Shown piece after piece: positions 50,806-62,499 of a stretch of 64,000 nucleotides of DNA. Positions within the stretch are counted from its first letter, which is position 1. Each line of letters begins with the position of its first letter. Both the position numbers and the translations under genes were made by a program. A model generated the notes under the pieces. That model saw only the letters and a program-made list of their open reading frames with translations, did not search any database and was not told where the DNA came from. Source of the DNA: Acidobacteriota bacterium (GTDB taxonomy: Bacteria > Acidobacteriota > Terriglobia > 20CM-2-55-15); assembly GCA_022821145.1 (NCBI GenBank), contig JAJEEE010000064.1, positions 62,001-126,000 on the forward strand, given 5' to 3'.

Positions 50806-53178
50806 TCAGAGACTCACTCGCAACGACACTCTGGCCGAGCGTGGAATGGCGGCGTGAAAGTGGATGTCCTCGACGCCCTCGGCGGGTTCGCCCGGAAGGC
50901 GCGACACGAAGTAGTAGTCGATGTCGGAAACCTCGGCGTTCAACAGGTTGAAGCCTTCCAGGACGAGCCGGAAGCGGTCGGAGAACTTGAAGCCGACCTC
51001 ACCGTTGACGATGGAGGTCGATCGGGACCGCACGCTGTTGTCCTCCACGAGCGGCCGGGGCCCGAAGTGCCGCAGCCGGAGACTGCCGAACGGTCCGGAA
51101 GGAACTTCCTCCGGAGGCTCCACGGCGAACCCGGCCGACACCACCCGGTTGAGAGCGCCGGGGACGCGGTCCTCGCCTCTCCCCACGCCGGCGAAACGCG
51201 CCCGAGACAGAGCGAGATCCAGGTCGATGGTGCTCCAGGCATTCGCGCGAAAGTAGTTCGTGATCTCCAGCCCGACCCGCCGGCTCGCCGGCCCGGCCTC
51301 GGTGCTCCCGGAGTCGCCGACGTAGATCAGCTCCGAGTCGAACCCGAGGTACCAGAGCGTCGCGGTGGTCTGCAGGCCCCGGACGGCGACGGTTCGCACG
51401 CCGAACTCGGCGCCTTGCGCGCGCGCGAACGCCGGCGAGGGCGCCGCCGGTTCGCCGGTGAACGGGTCCACGCTCAGCACGACGCCCAGTCCCGCGTTGG
51501 AATGGAAGCCCAGCCCCCAGTTCGCGTAGAGCTCGGTGCCGCCCCACGGGCCGAAGACCGCCGACACTTTCGGGCTCAGGATGCCGTCGGTGGCCGTTCC
51601 GGAATTGAGCGGGTCGTCGGACCGCACGTTCCAGTGATGCACGTCGCCGCGCAGGCCGAACGTCGTCCGGAAGACCCGGCTCCATTGCACTTCGGTTTCC
51701 CCGAAGATCCCCACGGAGAACTGGTCCACGTCGTCCGCGCGGGCCGTGGCCAGACGCTCGGTTTCCCGCGTCAGGTACAGCCCGAGCGGACCGCCGATGG
51801 CGTCGTTCCGGAAGTCCACGCCGACCACGGACTCGGCGTCGAACTCGGCCACGCGTCCCAGCCGGCGGTGCGTGAGCTTCGCGCCGGTCGCCCATCGCTT
51901 CTCGAACTGTTCGAACTGGTCGCCGTTGACCGGGTCGTTCAGAAAGTAGGTGAAGTTGTGAAAGAGCTGCACGCCGTAGCGCAGCCCATACACGGTCAGG
52001 CGGGTGGAGTCGCGCACGCCCGACCGCTGCCAGTCCGCGGCCAGGCTGTACCGAAACGTCTCGCCGCCGTCGGACTCCTCGATGAAACCGAACCGGCTGA
52101 TGAGACCCCGGTCGACGGCGCGCTGCGGCACCTGGTCGGTCGAGTGCCAGTGGTTCGAGAACCCCATGAACGTGACCGAGAACCCGTTGCGCGCGTCACC
52201 CTGGCTGTAGCGCAGGACCCCATTGTACTTGTCGTGCTCGTTCGGACTCTCCCAGGGGCCGTCGTCGCGCGCCCATTCGAACGCCGCCAGCAGGTGGCCC
52301 GCGCCGACGCGCGGCGACGCGGCGCCGAGGAAGCGGAAGAAGTTGAACGACCCGACCGTTCCGCTGACGATGGGACGCTCCAGCCGGTTGAAGTAGTTGA
52401 CGTTCGCCGACCCCGCGGTCGAGAAGTCGCCGTTCTCGGCGTAATAGGGCCCCTTGCGGAACTGCACGCCGCTGACCAGCTCGGGAATCAGGAAGTTGGC
52501 GTCCGCGTAGCCCTGGGCGTGCGCATGGGTCGCCATGTTGACGGGAACGCCGGCGATGGTCTGGCTGAAGTCGAAGCCGTGGTCGAGGTTGAAGCCGCGC
52601 AGGTAGTACTGGTTGGCCTTGCCCTCGCCGCTGTGCTGGCTGATGACCATGCCCGGAACGGTCTCCAGCACCTCGGTCGGCCGGTAGAACGCGCGGGTCC
52701 GCAACTGGGCCGCCGTGATGGCGCCTTCGCTGCCCGCGCTGGCGACGCCGACGAGGTTCTCGGCCGGGTTGTCCAGCTCGGCCAGGTTGCGGAACGTCGC
52801 GGGCGCCGTGATCGTGATGTCGGCATTCGTCGACACGATCAGCACCGTGTCGGCGGCCGCGTTGTCGCCCGCTCCGACGATGAGCTCGCGCCGGACCGTG
52901 CTGAAGTTGATCAACCGGAACGTCAGCTCGGCCGTCCCCGCCGTCACCGCGTCGAAACGGTACACGCCGTCGCCGTCGGTCAGCATCTCGACCGGTTCCT
53001 CCGCGCCGGCCCCCAGCAATTCTACCGTCACGCCGGGGATCCGGGCGCCGGACTGGTCCAGGACGCGTCCGGACACGGCGCCGCTCTGAGCGCAGGCGAG
53101 GCTTCCCGCAAGGAAACCGACGATCGCGGCGAATCGTACGGCGAACGTGCGCGCGGCGGTTCTCATGCGTTCGAACAT
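50806..53178 (-). CDS. TonB-dependent receptor with carboxypeptidase regulatory-like domain
   Basis: A 790-residue receptor. The leader (RTFAVRFAAIVGFLAGSLAC) is followed by the regulatory-like domain (AVSGRVLDQSGARIPGVTVE), a plug with VLETVPGMVISQHSGEGKAN, QYYLRGFNLDHGFDFSQTI and GVPVNMATHAHAQGYADANF, and a barrel ending ARVSLRVSL. The HAHAQG plug loop and FHAAIP near the C-terminus are His-containing, but metal transport is not shown. ATG 53178 is used; ATG 53166 is equally possible and no Shine-Dalgarno decides. It is divergent from the lipoprotein at 53243. Confidence 0.92.
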   Translation of the reverse strand: MFERMRTAARTFAVRFAAIVGFLAGSLACAQSGAVSGRVLDQSGARIPGVTVELLGAGAEEPVEMLTDGDGVYRFDAVTAGTAELTFRLINFSTVRRELIVGAGDNAAADTVLIVSTNADITITAPATFRNLAELDNPAENLVGVASAGSEGAITAAQLRTRAFYRPTEVLETVPGMVISQHSGEGKANQYYLRGFNLDHGFDFSQTIAGVPVNMATHAHAQGYADANFLIPELVSGVQFRKGPYYAENGDFSTAGSANVNYFNRLERPIVSGTVGSFNFFRFLGAASPRVGAGHLLAAFEWARDDGPWESPNEHDKYNGVLRYSQGDARNGFSVTFMGFSNHWHSTDQVPQRAVDRGLISRFGFIEESDGGETFRYSLAADWQRSGVRDSTRLTVYGLRYGVQLFHNFTYFLNDPVNGDQFEQFEKRWATGAKLTHRRLGRVAEFDAESVVGVDFRNDAIGGPLGLYLTRETERLATARADDVDQFSVGIFGETEVQWSRVFRTTFGLRGDVHHWNVRSDDPLNSGTATDGILSPKVSAVFGPWGGTELYANWGLGFHSNAGLGVVLSVDPFTGEPAAPSPAFARAQGAEFGVRTVAVRGLQTTATLWYLGFDSELIYVGDSGSTEAGPASRRVGLEITNYFRANAWSTIDLDLALSRARFAGVGRGEDRVPGALNRVVSAGFAVEPPEEVPSGPFGSLRLRHFGPRPLVEDNSVRSRSTSIVNGEVGFKFSDRFRLVLEGFNLLNAEVSDIDYYFVSRLPGEPAEGVEDIHFHAAIPRSARVSLRVSL

Positions 53179-53242
53179 ACCGGTTCGCGGTACGATCGAT
53201 CCTGAAGACTCCCTGAATTTTCGGTCAGGAGCGGAGGCTGAG

Positions 53243-54001
53243 ATGAACACGTCCGGAACATGCCGCGTCTTGACGGCGGCCATGGCGGCGGCCTGGATCG
53301 CCGCCTGCTCGAACGCCCCGACGGCGGGACCGCCCGAACAACCCGATGCGCCGACGACGGCGCGTTCCCAGCCCGGAACCGGGATGGGCGTCTACGCGCC
53401 GGAGCAGCACGACCTGTACGACGGCCGCTTCATGATCTCCGGAAGCCGGATCTACCAGGTCGGCGCGCTCCGGGACGCGAGCCCCTGGGATCACATGGGC
53501 GACGATGCCTCCAACCTCCGTCCGGTGGACGGCGCGATCGATCTCGACGTCGACGAGATCGGCAACACGGGGACGTTCCGCGCCGAGCTGGAGTTGCCCG
53601 AGGGAACCTATGTCGTCAACCTCGACGAGGTCGTGGAGTTCGATCCTTGCCAGGACGGCGGCATCGCCGCATTCCTCTACGAGCACGGCGACGCCGGATG
53701 CGGAGACATGAACTGGCCCAAGAGCCTGTTGTACGTGGCCGGCTGGGGCCTCGGCTCGGCCACGCTCAACGGCGAGCCACTGTACGAGGACTACCAGCTC
53801 CACTTCATGGTCACGCAGGGAATGCGGGACCGGGAGACGCTCCAAGTATCGCCCGGGGCGACCTCATCGGCCGCCGGCGCCGTCAATCCCGCGGCGCAGC
53901 AACTGGACTTCTACATTCGGAGTCCGGCCACCAACGACGCAAACCACCCGGCGCGCGAGGTCTTCGACCACTTCTTCGCGATGGAAGTCACCTGGAAATA
54001 G
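53243..54001 (+). CDS. lipoprotein of unknown function
   Basis: A 252-residue protein. Lipobox IAAC gives a lipidated Cys near residue 22. A Pro/Thr-rich linker follows, then a domain with DLYDGRFMISGSRIYQVGAL, DGAIDLDVDEIGNTGTFRAE and LELPEGTYVVNLDEVVEFDP, rich in beta strands and acidic residues. Two Cys (DPCQDGG and DAGCGDMNW) may pair. The family is not recognised. GGAGG precedes the ATG. It is divergent from a TonB receptor and may be its surface or periplasmic partner, an idea from position only. Confidence 0.8.
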   Translation: MNTSGTCRVLTAAMAAAWIAACSNAPTAGPPEQPDAPTTARSQPGTGMGVYAPEQHDLYDGRFMISGSRIYQVGALRDASPWDHMGDDASNLRPVDGAIDLDVDEIGNTGTFRAELELPEGTYVVNLDEVVEFDPCQDGGIAAFLYEHGDAGCGDMNWPKSLLYVAGWGLGSATLNGEPLYEDYQLHFMVTQGMRDRETLQVSPGATSSAAGAVNPAAQQLDFYIRSPATNDANHPAREVFDHFFAMEVTWK

Positions 54002-54013
54002 ACCCGCGGCGTC

Positions 54014-56590
<2,577 letters not shown>

Positions 56591-56688
56591 GACGGCGCGC
56601 CCTCGCGTGCCGCCGGCCGTTCAAGCCGGGAGCCGACTGAACGACCGGCGGGAATCGTCGACCGTTGCCACGAGACGGCTTCGCGGGA

Positions 56689-57126
56689 TCACCCGATGGC
56701 GATCTGCTTGGCCTTCGCTTGCTGCGTCTTGGGAAGAGTCACCGTCAGGACGCCTTCCTTGTAGTCGGCGGAAATCCGGCTCTCGTCCACGGTCGTCGGA
56801 ATCGAGAACGACCGGCTGAACCCGCCGTACGCCCGTTCGATCCTGTGGAAGTTGTCCTCCTGCGTGTCCTTCTCGAAACGCCGCTCGCCCTTGAGGGTCA
56901 GGACGTTGTTCTCCAGGCTCAACTCGATCTGGTCCTTCTCGATACCCGGCACCTCGGCCTGCACGACGATCTCGTTCGCCGTCTCGTGAATGTCGACGGC
57001 CGGATTCCAGGCCGCAGTGGAGCCCTGATCCCCGGGCCGCCCGTAGGCGGACTCGTCGAAGATCCGATTCATGCGATCCCGCAGAGTGCTCAACTCGCGG
57101 AACGGGTCCCATCTGATCACTGCCAT
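56689..57126 (-). CDS. Hsp20 / alpha-crystallin small heat shock protein
   Basis: A 145-residue protein starting at ATG 57126 with AGGGAGG upstream. RWDPFRELSTLRDRMNRIFD is the typical N-terminal arm. The alpha-crystallin domain runs from WNPAVDIHETANEIVVQAEV through GFSRSFSIPTTVDE to ADYKEGVLTVTLPK. The C-terminal IxI-like anchor is KQIAIG. It holds unfolding proteins for refolding by ClpB/DnaK. A strong sigma-70 promoter precedes it; no CIRCE element was found. Confidence 0.94.
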   Translation of the reverse strand: MAVIRWDPFRELSTLRDRMNRIFDESAYGRPGDQGSTAAWNPAVDIHETANEIVVQAEVPGIEKDQIELSLENNVLTLKGERRFEKDTQEDNFHRIERAYGGFSRSFSIPTTVDESRISADYKEGVLTVTLPKTQQAKAKQIAIG

Positions 57127-57159
57127 TGTTGTGGCCTCCCTGTTTCTTAGTGTCAAAAC

Positions 57160-57188
57160 ATAATAAGACTTGAGTATAGTATTGTCAA
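57160..57188 (-). promoter_or_regulatory. strong sigma-70 promoter of hsp20-clpB
   Basis: TTGACA (57183-57188) and TATTAT (57160-57165) are 17 bp apart on the minus strand, only one base off the full consensus. The block is markedly AT-rich against its surroundings. No CIRCE repeat overlaps it. The leader to ATG 57126 is about 30 nt. Confidence 0.75.
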
Positions 57189-57273
57189 TTATTGGCCGGT
57201 CTTTTTTCGCCGCACGGGATTCTTCGGCTTATCTTGCTTGAAATGAGTCATTTGTGAGATACAGGCGGCGAGC

Positions 57274-58350
57274 ATGACGATCGGAAAAACGGTTCCGGAC
57301 GACGAAATCCTTGTGGCCGACTACGATTTCGACCTTCCCGCGGACCGGATCGCCCGCGAACCGGCGCGCCCTCGAGACGCGGCCCGCCTCCTGATCGTGG
57401 AACGCTCCACCCGCCGGAAGACCGATGCATCGTTCCGGCGCTTGGCGGATCACCTGGCGCGCGGCGACCTTCTGGTCGTGAACAACACGCGCGTGCTGGC
57501 CGCCCGCATCCTGGGGACGCTCCAGCGTACGGGACGCCGCGTCGAGGTGCTCTTCGTCCACCCCCTCGCCGAGGGCGCATGGGCCGCGATGCTTCGCCCC
57601 GGCCGGCGCGTTCGAGAAGGCGACCGCGTGGCGATTGCCGTCCCCGGCGCCGCGGACGGTCCCGACGTCCGCATCGGGGGATGGGGCGCGCCCGGCCTGC
57701 GCACGGTGACGCTCGAACCGCCCGCGGACGTGTACGCCATGCTCGACCGGTACGGACACGTGCCCCTGCCCCCGTACATCGACCGCCCCGACCATCCCGC
57801 GGACCGTGACGACTACCAGACCGTCTACGCCCGGATACCGGGGGCCGTGGCCGCGCCGACGGCCGGCCTGCACTTCACGCCCCGGGTCCTCGCGCGGCTT
57901 CGACGCCGAGGCGTGGAGGTCGCGGAGTTGACCTTGCACGTGGGCGCCGGCACGTTCACGCCCGTTCGAGGCCCGAACGCCCGCGATCACAGGCTCCAGG
58001 CCGAACGTTTCGACATCCCGCCGGCCACGGCCGCCGCGCTCAACCGCGCCCGCGACGAAAAACGGCGCATCGTCGCCGTGGGCACCACCACGACCCGGAC
58101 GCTGGAGCATGTCGTCGAACGGCACGGACGGTTCGTCGCGGGAGAAGGCGAAACCGACCTCTACATTCTGCCGGGCCACCGGTTCCGGGCGGTCGGCGGG
58201 TTGCTGACCAACTTCCACCTGCCGCGCTCGACGCTGATGTTGCTGGTGTCGGCGTTCGCCGGGCGGGAACGGGTGCTCGAAGCCTACGCTCACGCGATCG
58301 AACGGGGCTACCGCTTCTACAGTTACGGGGACGCGACGCTGTTCCTCTGA
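57274..58350 (+). CDS. queA: S-adenosylmethionine:tRNA ribosyltransferase-isomerase
   Basis: A 358-residue enzyme of queuosine synthesis, which transfers and isomerises ribose from SAM to 7-aminomethyl-deazaguanine in tRNA. Conserved blocks: DYDFDLPADRIAREPARPRD, LARGDLLVVNNTRVLAARI, YGHVPLPPYIDRPD, DDYQTVYARIPGAVAAPTAG, LHVGAGTFTPVR and LTNFHLPRSTLMLLVSAFAG. Length is normal. No queuosine partner is adjacent. It is divergent from hsp20. Confidence 0.95.
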   Translation: MTIGKTVPDDEILVADYDFDLPADRIAREPARPRDAARLLIVERSTRRKTDASFRRLADHLARGDLLVVNNTRVLAARILGTLQRTGRRVEVLFVHPLAEGAWAAMLRPGRRVREGDRVAIAVPGAADGPDVRIGGWGAPGLRTVTLEPPADVYAMLDRYGHVPLPPYIDRPDHPADRDDYQTVYARIPGAVAAPTAGLHFTPRVLARLRRRGVEVAELTLHVGAGTFTPVRGPNARDHRLQAERFDIPPATAAALNRARDEKRRIVAVGTTTTRTLEHVVERHGRFVAGEGETDLYILPGHRFRAVGGLLTNFHLPRSTLMLLVSAFAGRERVLEAYAHAIERGYRFYSYGDATLFL

Positions 58351-58373
58351 TACCGGCGGCCGTGCGTTTCGGG

Positions 58374-58379
58374 TATAAT
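58374..58379 (+). promoter_or_regulatory. -10 element (TATAAT) of cold-shock gene
   Basis: A perfect TATAAT lies 49 bp before ATG 58429, giving a leader of about 43 nt. No clear -35. The leader contains GTGGAG as ribosome-binding site. Confidence 0.6.
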
Positions 58380-58428
58380 GCCCGCCATCCGGCCGCGCGT
58401 CGCGATTCGAATTCCAGTGGAGATGCAG

Positions 58429-58638
58429 ATGAGCAAGGAAGTCGGCAAGGTCAAGTGGTTCAACAACAAGAAGGGTTTCGGATTCATCGAGCGCGAGGCC
58501 GGCGGTGACGTGTTCGTCCACTACTCCGCGATCCAGACCGAGGGCTACCGTACGCTCAGGGAAGGCGAGGACGTGGAGTTCACGATCACCGAAGGTCCGA
58601 AGGGGTTTCAGGCCGAAAACGTGACCCGCCCCGAATAG
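58429..58638 (+). CDS. CspA-family cold-shock protein
   Basis: A 69-residue single OB-fold protein. RNP1-like KGFGFIERE and RNP2-like VFVHYSAI motifs, with the start [15 protein letters not shown], identify the family. It binds single-stranded RNA/DNA and melts mRNA structure. ATG 58429 has GTGGAG six bases upstream; ATG 58423 is in frame but too close to that site. A terminator follows. Confidence 0.96.
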   Translation: MSKEVGKVKWFNNKKGFGFIEREAGGDVFVHYSAIQTEGYRTLREGEDVEFTITEGPKGFQAENVTRPE

Positions 58639-58683
58639 CGCCTCGCCGGCCCACCGTCTCCACTCCGATCCGACGACCCCGCG

Positions 58684-58705
58684 ACGCCCGCCGCGGCGTT
58701 TTTTT
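58684..58705 (+). terminator. intrinsic terminator after cold-shock gene
   Basis: ACGCC-CGCCGC-GGCGT hairpin is followed directly by seven T. It lies 46 bp after the stop and is the clearest rho-independent terminator in the window. Confidence 0.75.
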
Positions 58706-58737
58706 CCATGCCGCCCCGGACCGCGTCCGCCGACCGC

Positions 58738-58779
58738 GTGACGCACGTGCGAACAATCTGCGACGTACGTGTGACGCAC
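58738..58779. promoter_or_regulatory. direct repeats upstream of response regulator
   Basis: GTGACGCAC occurs at 58738-58746 and 58771-58779, a spacing of 33 bp or about three helical turns. Further downstream GTTCAC (58797) and GTTACA (58807) form a 10-bp-phased pair, and CCTGT-GGCAG-ACAGG is a short inverted repeat. The block 58706-58911 has no gene and looks like a regulatory region. Confidence 0.4.
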
Positions 58780-58911
58780 AGCACGGTTTTCCCAGAGTTC
58801 ACAATCGTTACAGACCGCCTGTGGCAGACAGGAAGCCGTGGGGATCGCGTCTCCGGCCGCACGGGTTCGGCCCGGGCCACGATCCCCGTAACGCGCTCCA
58901 GATCCAGAACC

Positions 58912-59607
58912 GTGGCCAAGATCCTGATTGTCGACGACGACCGAGAGTCACTGCGACTCCTCGATGACGGCCTGCAGCGCGACGGTTTCACCGTTTCCTC
59001 GGTCACGGACCCCCGCCTGGCGATGGCCGAACTCCGGCGTTTCCGCCCCGATCTGATCATCCTGGAAGTCGTGCTTCGCGGAATCGACGGGCTCGAGATC
59101 TGCCGGCAGGTGCGCCGCCACCGGGAGTTCGATCCCATCGGCATGATCATCGTGAGCGGACTGACTTCGGAAACCGACCGCGTGGTCGGTCTCGAGATCG
59201 GCGCGGACGACTACATCGCGAAGCCGTTCAGCGTGCGCGAGGTCCTGGCCCGGTCGCGGGCCGTGCTTCGCCGCCGCGACCGCTGGCGAAACGACCCGCC
59301 CACCGTGGAGTGGGATCAACTCACGGTCGACCCGCACAAGCACATGGTTCGGTCCGGCCGACGCAAGATCGAGCTCAGCGCGCTCGAGTTCCGGCTCCTC
59401 CAGTTCCTCGCCAGCCACCGATCGCAGGTCTTTTCGCGCGACCAGCTCCTGGACCGGGTCTGGGGAACCGAGCGCAGCGTGACTCCCCGCAACGTCGACG
59501 TGTGCGTACGCCGGATCCGCGAGAAGATCGAACCGGTTCCGGACAACCCCCGCTACATCCAGACCATCCACGGCGTCGGTTATCGGTTCGGCGGCGCGAC
59601 GGATTGA
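58912..59607 (+). CDS. OmpR/PhoB-type response regulator with Glu at phosphoacceptor site
   Basis: A 231-residue protein. The receiver domain (1-120) has the acidic pocket IVDDD, SGLTSETDR switch region and KPF Lys, but the phosphoacceptor in DLIILEVVLRGIDGLE is Glu52 instead of Asp. The winged-helix DNA-binding domain follows (ELSALEFRLLQFLASHRSQV, RVWGTERSVTPRNVDVCVRR, YIQTIHGVGYRF). A Glu can mimic phospho-Asp, so it may be constitutively active or controlled in another way. GTG 58912 is the start that fits the receiver. No sensor kinase is adjacent. The TonB receptor 111 bp on is the likely target. Confidence 0.92.
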   Translation: MAKILIVDDDRESLRLLDDGLQRDGFTVSSVTDPRLAMAELRRFRPDLIILEVVLRGIDGLEICRQVRRHREFDPIGMIIVSGLTSETDRVVGLEIGADDYIAKPFSVREVLARSRAVLRRRDRWRNDPPTVEWDQLTVDPHKHMVRSGRRKIELSALEFRLLQFLASHRSQVFSRDQLLDRVWGTERSVTPRNVDVCVRRIREKIEPVPDNPRYIQTIHGVGYRFGGATD

Positions 59608-59626
59608 GGGCGGACCCGGCGTCCGC

Positions 59627-59643
59627 GTTCACCTAAAGTTCAC
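59627..59643 (+). promoter_or_regulatory. PHO-box-like 11-bp direct repeat
   Basis: GTTCAC at 59627-59632 is repeated at 59638-59643 (11-bp period). This is the layout of sites bound by OmpR/PhoB-type dimers, 76 bp before the TonB receptor. TTGACG at about 59662 could be a -35 but no good -10 was seen. Confidence 0.45.
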
Positions 59644-59718
59644 ACCCTCTTGATGGCGGCTTGACGCGGCGTTCCTACCCTGGGGTTTCGGTTTCGATTC
59701 GACAGGGGGAATCACGAC

Positions 59719-62499
59719 ATGAACATGCGAGTGACCATGGGAGGGTTCGGCGCAACGCTGATGCTCGCGGCCGCGGCGCCCGCCCAGACGCCCGAGGGCG
59801 TCGTGACCGGCACGGTTTATGACCAGACGACGGGCGAGATCGTCCGCGGCGTCCGGATCGAGATCGTCGACACCGGCCTTTCGAGCGTCACGGACCTGGA
59901 CGGCGGCTTCCGGGTCGTTGTGCCGGTCGGCACGTACGAGATCCGCGCCGCGGCCGAGGGGTATCTGCCCAACCAGTACACGGGCCTGAACGTGTCGTCC
60001 GACACCGACGCCTACGTCGACATCGTCCTGGCGCCGGAAGCGGCGGGGGCCATCGAGGGAACCGAGATCACGGTCGTCGCCGAGACGATCGAGGCGTCCA
60101 CGCAGCAGGCAATGATCCTGGAACGCCGGAGCGCGGCCACCGTCAGCGACCGGATCAGCTCCCAGGAGATTTCCGCCAACGGCGATTCCAACGCGGCGTC
60201 GGCCGTGTCGCGCGCGGTAGGCGTCTCCGTCATGGACGACAAGTACGTGTACGTCCGCGGCCTGGGCGAGCGTTTCTCGACCACGCAGCTCAACGGTTCG
60301 CTGCTCCCCTCGACCGAGGCCGACCGCAAGGTCGTGCCCCTGGACCTGTTCCCGGCCAACCTCGTCGACAACATCTCGCTGGAGAAGACGTTCACCCCGA
60401 ACCAGCCGGGCGAGTTCTCCGGGGGTCTCGTCAACATCGAGACCGTCGAGTTTCCGACCAGCGGCACGCTGAGCTTCTCGATGTCGCAGGGTTTCAACTC
60501 GCAAACGACGTTCGGCGAGTACTTCGGCTACCCCGGCGGCTCCCACGACTGGCTCGGTTTCGGCGACAGCCGCCGGCATCTTCCGGCCGGTTTCCCCGAC
60601 GAGCGCATCGTCCGCCGCGGGCGCTTCAGCACGACAGGCTTCACGCCCGAGGAGATCGAGGCCTTCGGCAAATCGTTCGAAAACGTCTGGGCGCCCCGGA
60701 CGCACCCGTCGGCCCGCCCGAACCAGAGCTACAGCCTGCTGGCCGGGAACACGTTCGGCAATCTCGGCGTCGTCTACGCCATCAGCTACACCAACGCTCT
60801 GCACAACGACAGCATCGCCCAGAACTACTACAAGGTCGGCGCCGGGGACTCGGTCGAGCGCCAGCATTCGTACCGGATGAACCTGACCACGAACTCCGTG
60901 CGCCTGGGCAACACGCTCAACTTCGCCTACAAGCTCGACAACAACCACAAGATCCTGTTCAAGAACTTCTTCTCGAAGGACGTCAGCGACGAAGCCCGGC
61001 AGGTGGGCGGCTACAACGCGGACTTCCAGACCGACATCCGGAACCAGCGCCTGCGCTTCGTCGAAGAGGCCCTGTACGCCCACCAGGTGTCGGGCGAGCA
61101 CTTCCTGGGCGGCCTGAACGGCATGGTGGAGTGGCGGCTGGCGTACAACCGCGGCGACCGCGACGAGCCGGACCTGCGCGAGGTCCTCTACACGCTGAAC
61201 GCCGCATCGGGCCAGTACCGCCTGCGCGAGCAGACGCAGAGCGGTTTCCGGCAATTCATCGGGTCGTCGGACGTGGTCTGGGAGCCGGGCGTCGACCTCA
61301 CCCAGTTCTTCGTGTCGGGCTCGGTGACGGGAAGCATCCAGGGCGGCGTGAGCTGGACGGTTCGCGACCGCGCGTTCCAGGCGCGCCGGTTCCGGTTCAC
61401 ACACCGGAGAACGACGGGCCACGACCTGACGGTCCCGGTCGAATCGCTGTTCACGCCCGAGCTGATCGGGACGACGTTCGAGCTCCGAGAGGACACCCGG
61501 CCGACCGACAGCTATATCGGAGACCAGGACATCCAGGCCGGATACGGCATGGTGGACGTCAACCTGGGATCGGGCTGGCGCGTGATCGGCGGCCTCCGCA
61601 TCGAGCGGTCGCTGCAGACGCTGGACACCGTGGACGTCTTCGCGATCGATTCCCGCACAATCCAGACGCGCCTGGACGACACGGACCTTCTCCCCAGCAT
61701 CAACGTCGTCTACTCCGTGACGCCGCGCATGAACGTTCGGGGCGCATACAGCAAGACGCTCTCCCGGCCGAACTTCCGGGAGCTGGCGCCGTTCGAGTTC
61801 ACCGACGTCACGGGCGGGAACCCCGTCGTCGGCAACCCGAACCTGCAGCGGACGCGGATCTCCAACATCGACGCGCGCTGGGAGTGGTTCACCGGCCCCA
61901 CCGAGCTGTTGTCGGCCAGCTTCTTCTACAAGGACTTCGACAACCCGATCGAGCAGATCTACGAACCCACGGCCCAACTGCGCATCCGGTTCGACAACGT
62001 CGCGCGGGCCCAGAACTGGGGATTCGAGACCGAGTTCCGGCAGGGCCTGGCTCGCCTGGCGCCCGCGATGGGCAACTTCTCGTGGTCGGCCAACTATACC
62101 TGGGTGGACTCCGACGTCGAGATCGGCGACCTGCTGCTCTCGGTCGTGACGTCGACGCGCCGCCCGCTGGCCGCGCAGTCCCGGCACGTGTTCAACTCGA
62201 CCTTCGAATACGCCGACGCGGGGCGCGGCCACACGTCGCGGCTGCTCTACAACATGGTCGGCCGAAGGATCCACAACGTCGGCGCCCTGGGCCTGCCCGA
62301 CATCTACGAAGAGGCCCAGCACGTCCTCGATTTCGTGATGCAGCAACGCATCGGCGGCGAGGACAGCCCGCTGGAGTTCAAGTTCTCGGCGGACAACCTG
62401 CTCGACGACCGGAAGGAGTTGACGCAAGGCGGCGAGCCTTACCGCACCTTCCGGAACGGACGCAGCTTCAGCGTGGGGTTCGGCTACGACTTCTACTAG
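59719..62499 (+). CDS. TonB-dependent receptor with carboxypeptidase regulatory-like domain
   Basis: A 926-residue outer-membrane receptor. A signal peptide (about 1-23, PAQT) leads to the regulatory-like domain (GVVTGTVYDQTTGEIVRGVR), a plug with RSAATVSDRISSQEISANGD, AVGVSVMDDKYVYVRGLGER and LEKTFTPNQPGEFSGGLVNI, and a barrel ending FSVGFGYDFY. The plug motif YVYVRGLGERFSTTQLNG defines a subgroup usually encoded beside a secreted beta-helix protein, as here (62595). GGGGGA lies about 10 bases before the ATG. The ligand is unknown. Confidence 0.93.
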   Translation: MNMRVTMGGFGATLMLAAAAPAQTPEGVVTGTVYDQTTGEIVRGVRIEIVDTGLSSVTDLDGGFRVVVPVGTYEIRAAAEGYLPNQYTGLNVSSDTDAYVDIVLAPEAAGAIEGTEITVVAETIEASTQQAMILERRSAATVSDRISSQEISANGDSNAASAVSRAVGVSVMDDKYVYVRGLGERFSTTQLNGSLLPSTEADRKVVPLDLFPANLVDNISLEKTFTPNQPGEFSGGLVNIETVEFPTSGTLSFSMSQGFNSQTTFGEYFGYPGGSHDWLGFGDSRRHLPAGFPDERIVRRGRFSTTGFTPEEIEAFGKSFENVWAPRTHPSARPNQSYSLLAGNTFGNLGVVYAISYTNALHNDSIAQNYYKVGAGDSVERQHSYRMNLTTNSVRLGNTLNFAYKLDNNHKILFKNFFSKDVSDEARQVGGYNADFQTDIRNQRLRFVEEALYAHQVSGEHFLGGLNGMVEWRLAYNRGDRDEPDLREVLYTLNAASGQYRLREQTQSGFRQFIGSSDVVWEPGVDLTQFFVSGSVTGSIQGGVSWTVRDRAFQARRFRFTHRRTTGHDLTVPVESLFTPELIGTTFELREDTRPTDSYIGDQDIQAGYGMVDVNLGSGWRVIGGLRIERSLQTLDTVDVFAIDSRTIQTRLDDTDLLPSINVVYSVTPRMNVRGAYSKTLSRPNFRELAPFEFTDVTGGNPVVGNPNLQRTRISNIDARWEWFTGPTELLSASFFYKDFDNPIEQIYEPTAQLRIRFDNVARAQNWGFETEFRQGLARLAPAMGNFSWSANYTWVDSDVEIGDLLLSVVTSTRRPLAAQSRHVFNSTFEYADAGRGHTSRLLYNMVGRRIHNVGALGLPDIYEEAQHVLDFVMQQRIGGEDSPLEFKFSADNLLDDRKELTQGGEPYRTFRNGRSFSVGFGYDFY

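Noticed and set aside
57127-57273. CIRCE or sigma-32 type heat-shock element before hsp20
   Set aside because: No TTAGCACTC-N9-GAGTGCTAA repeat or CTTGAAA/CCCCAT pair found; a sigma-70 promoter explains the region.
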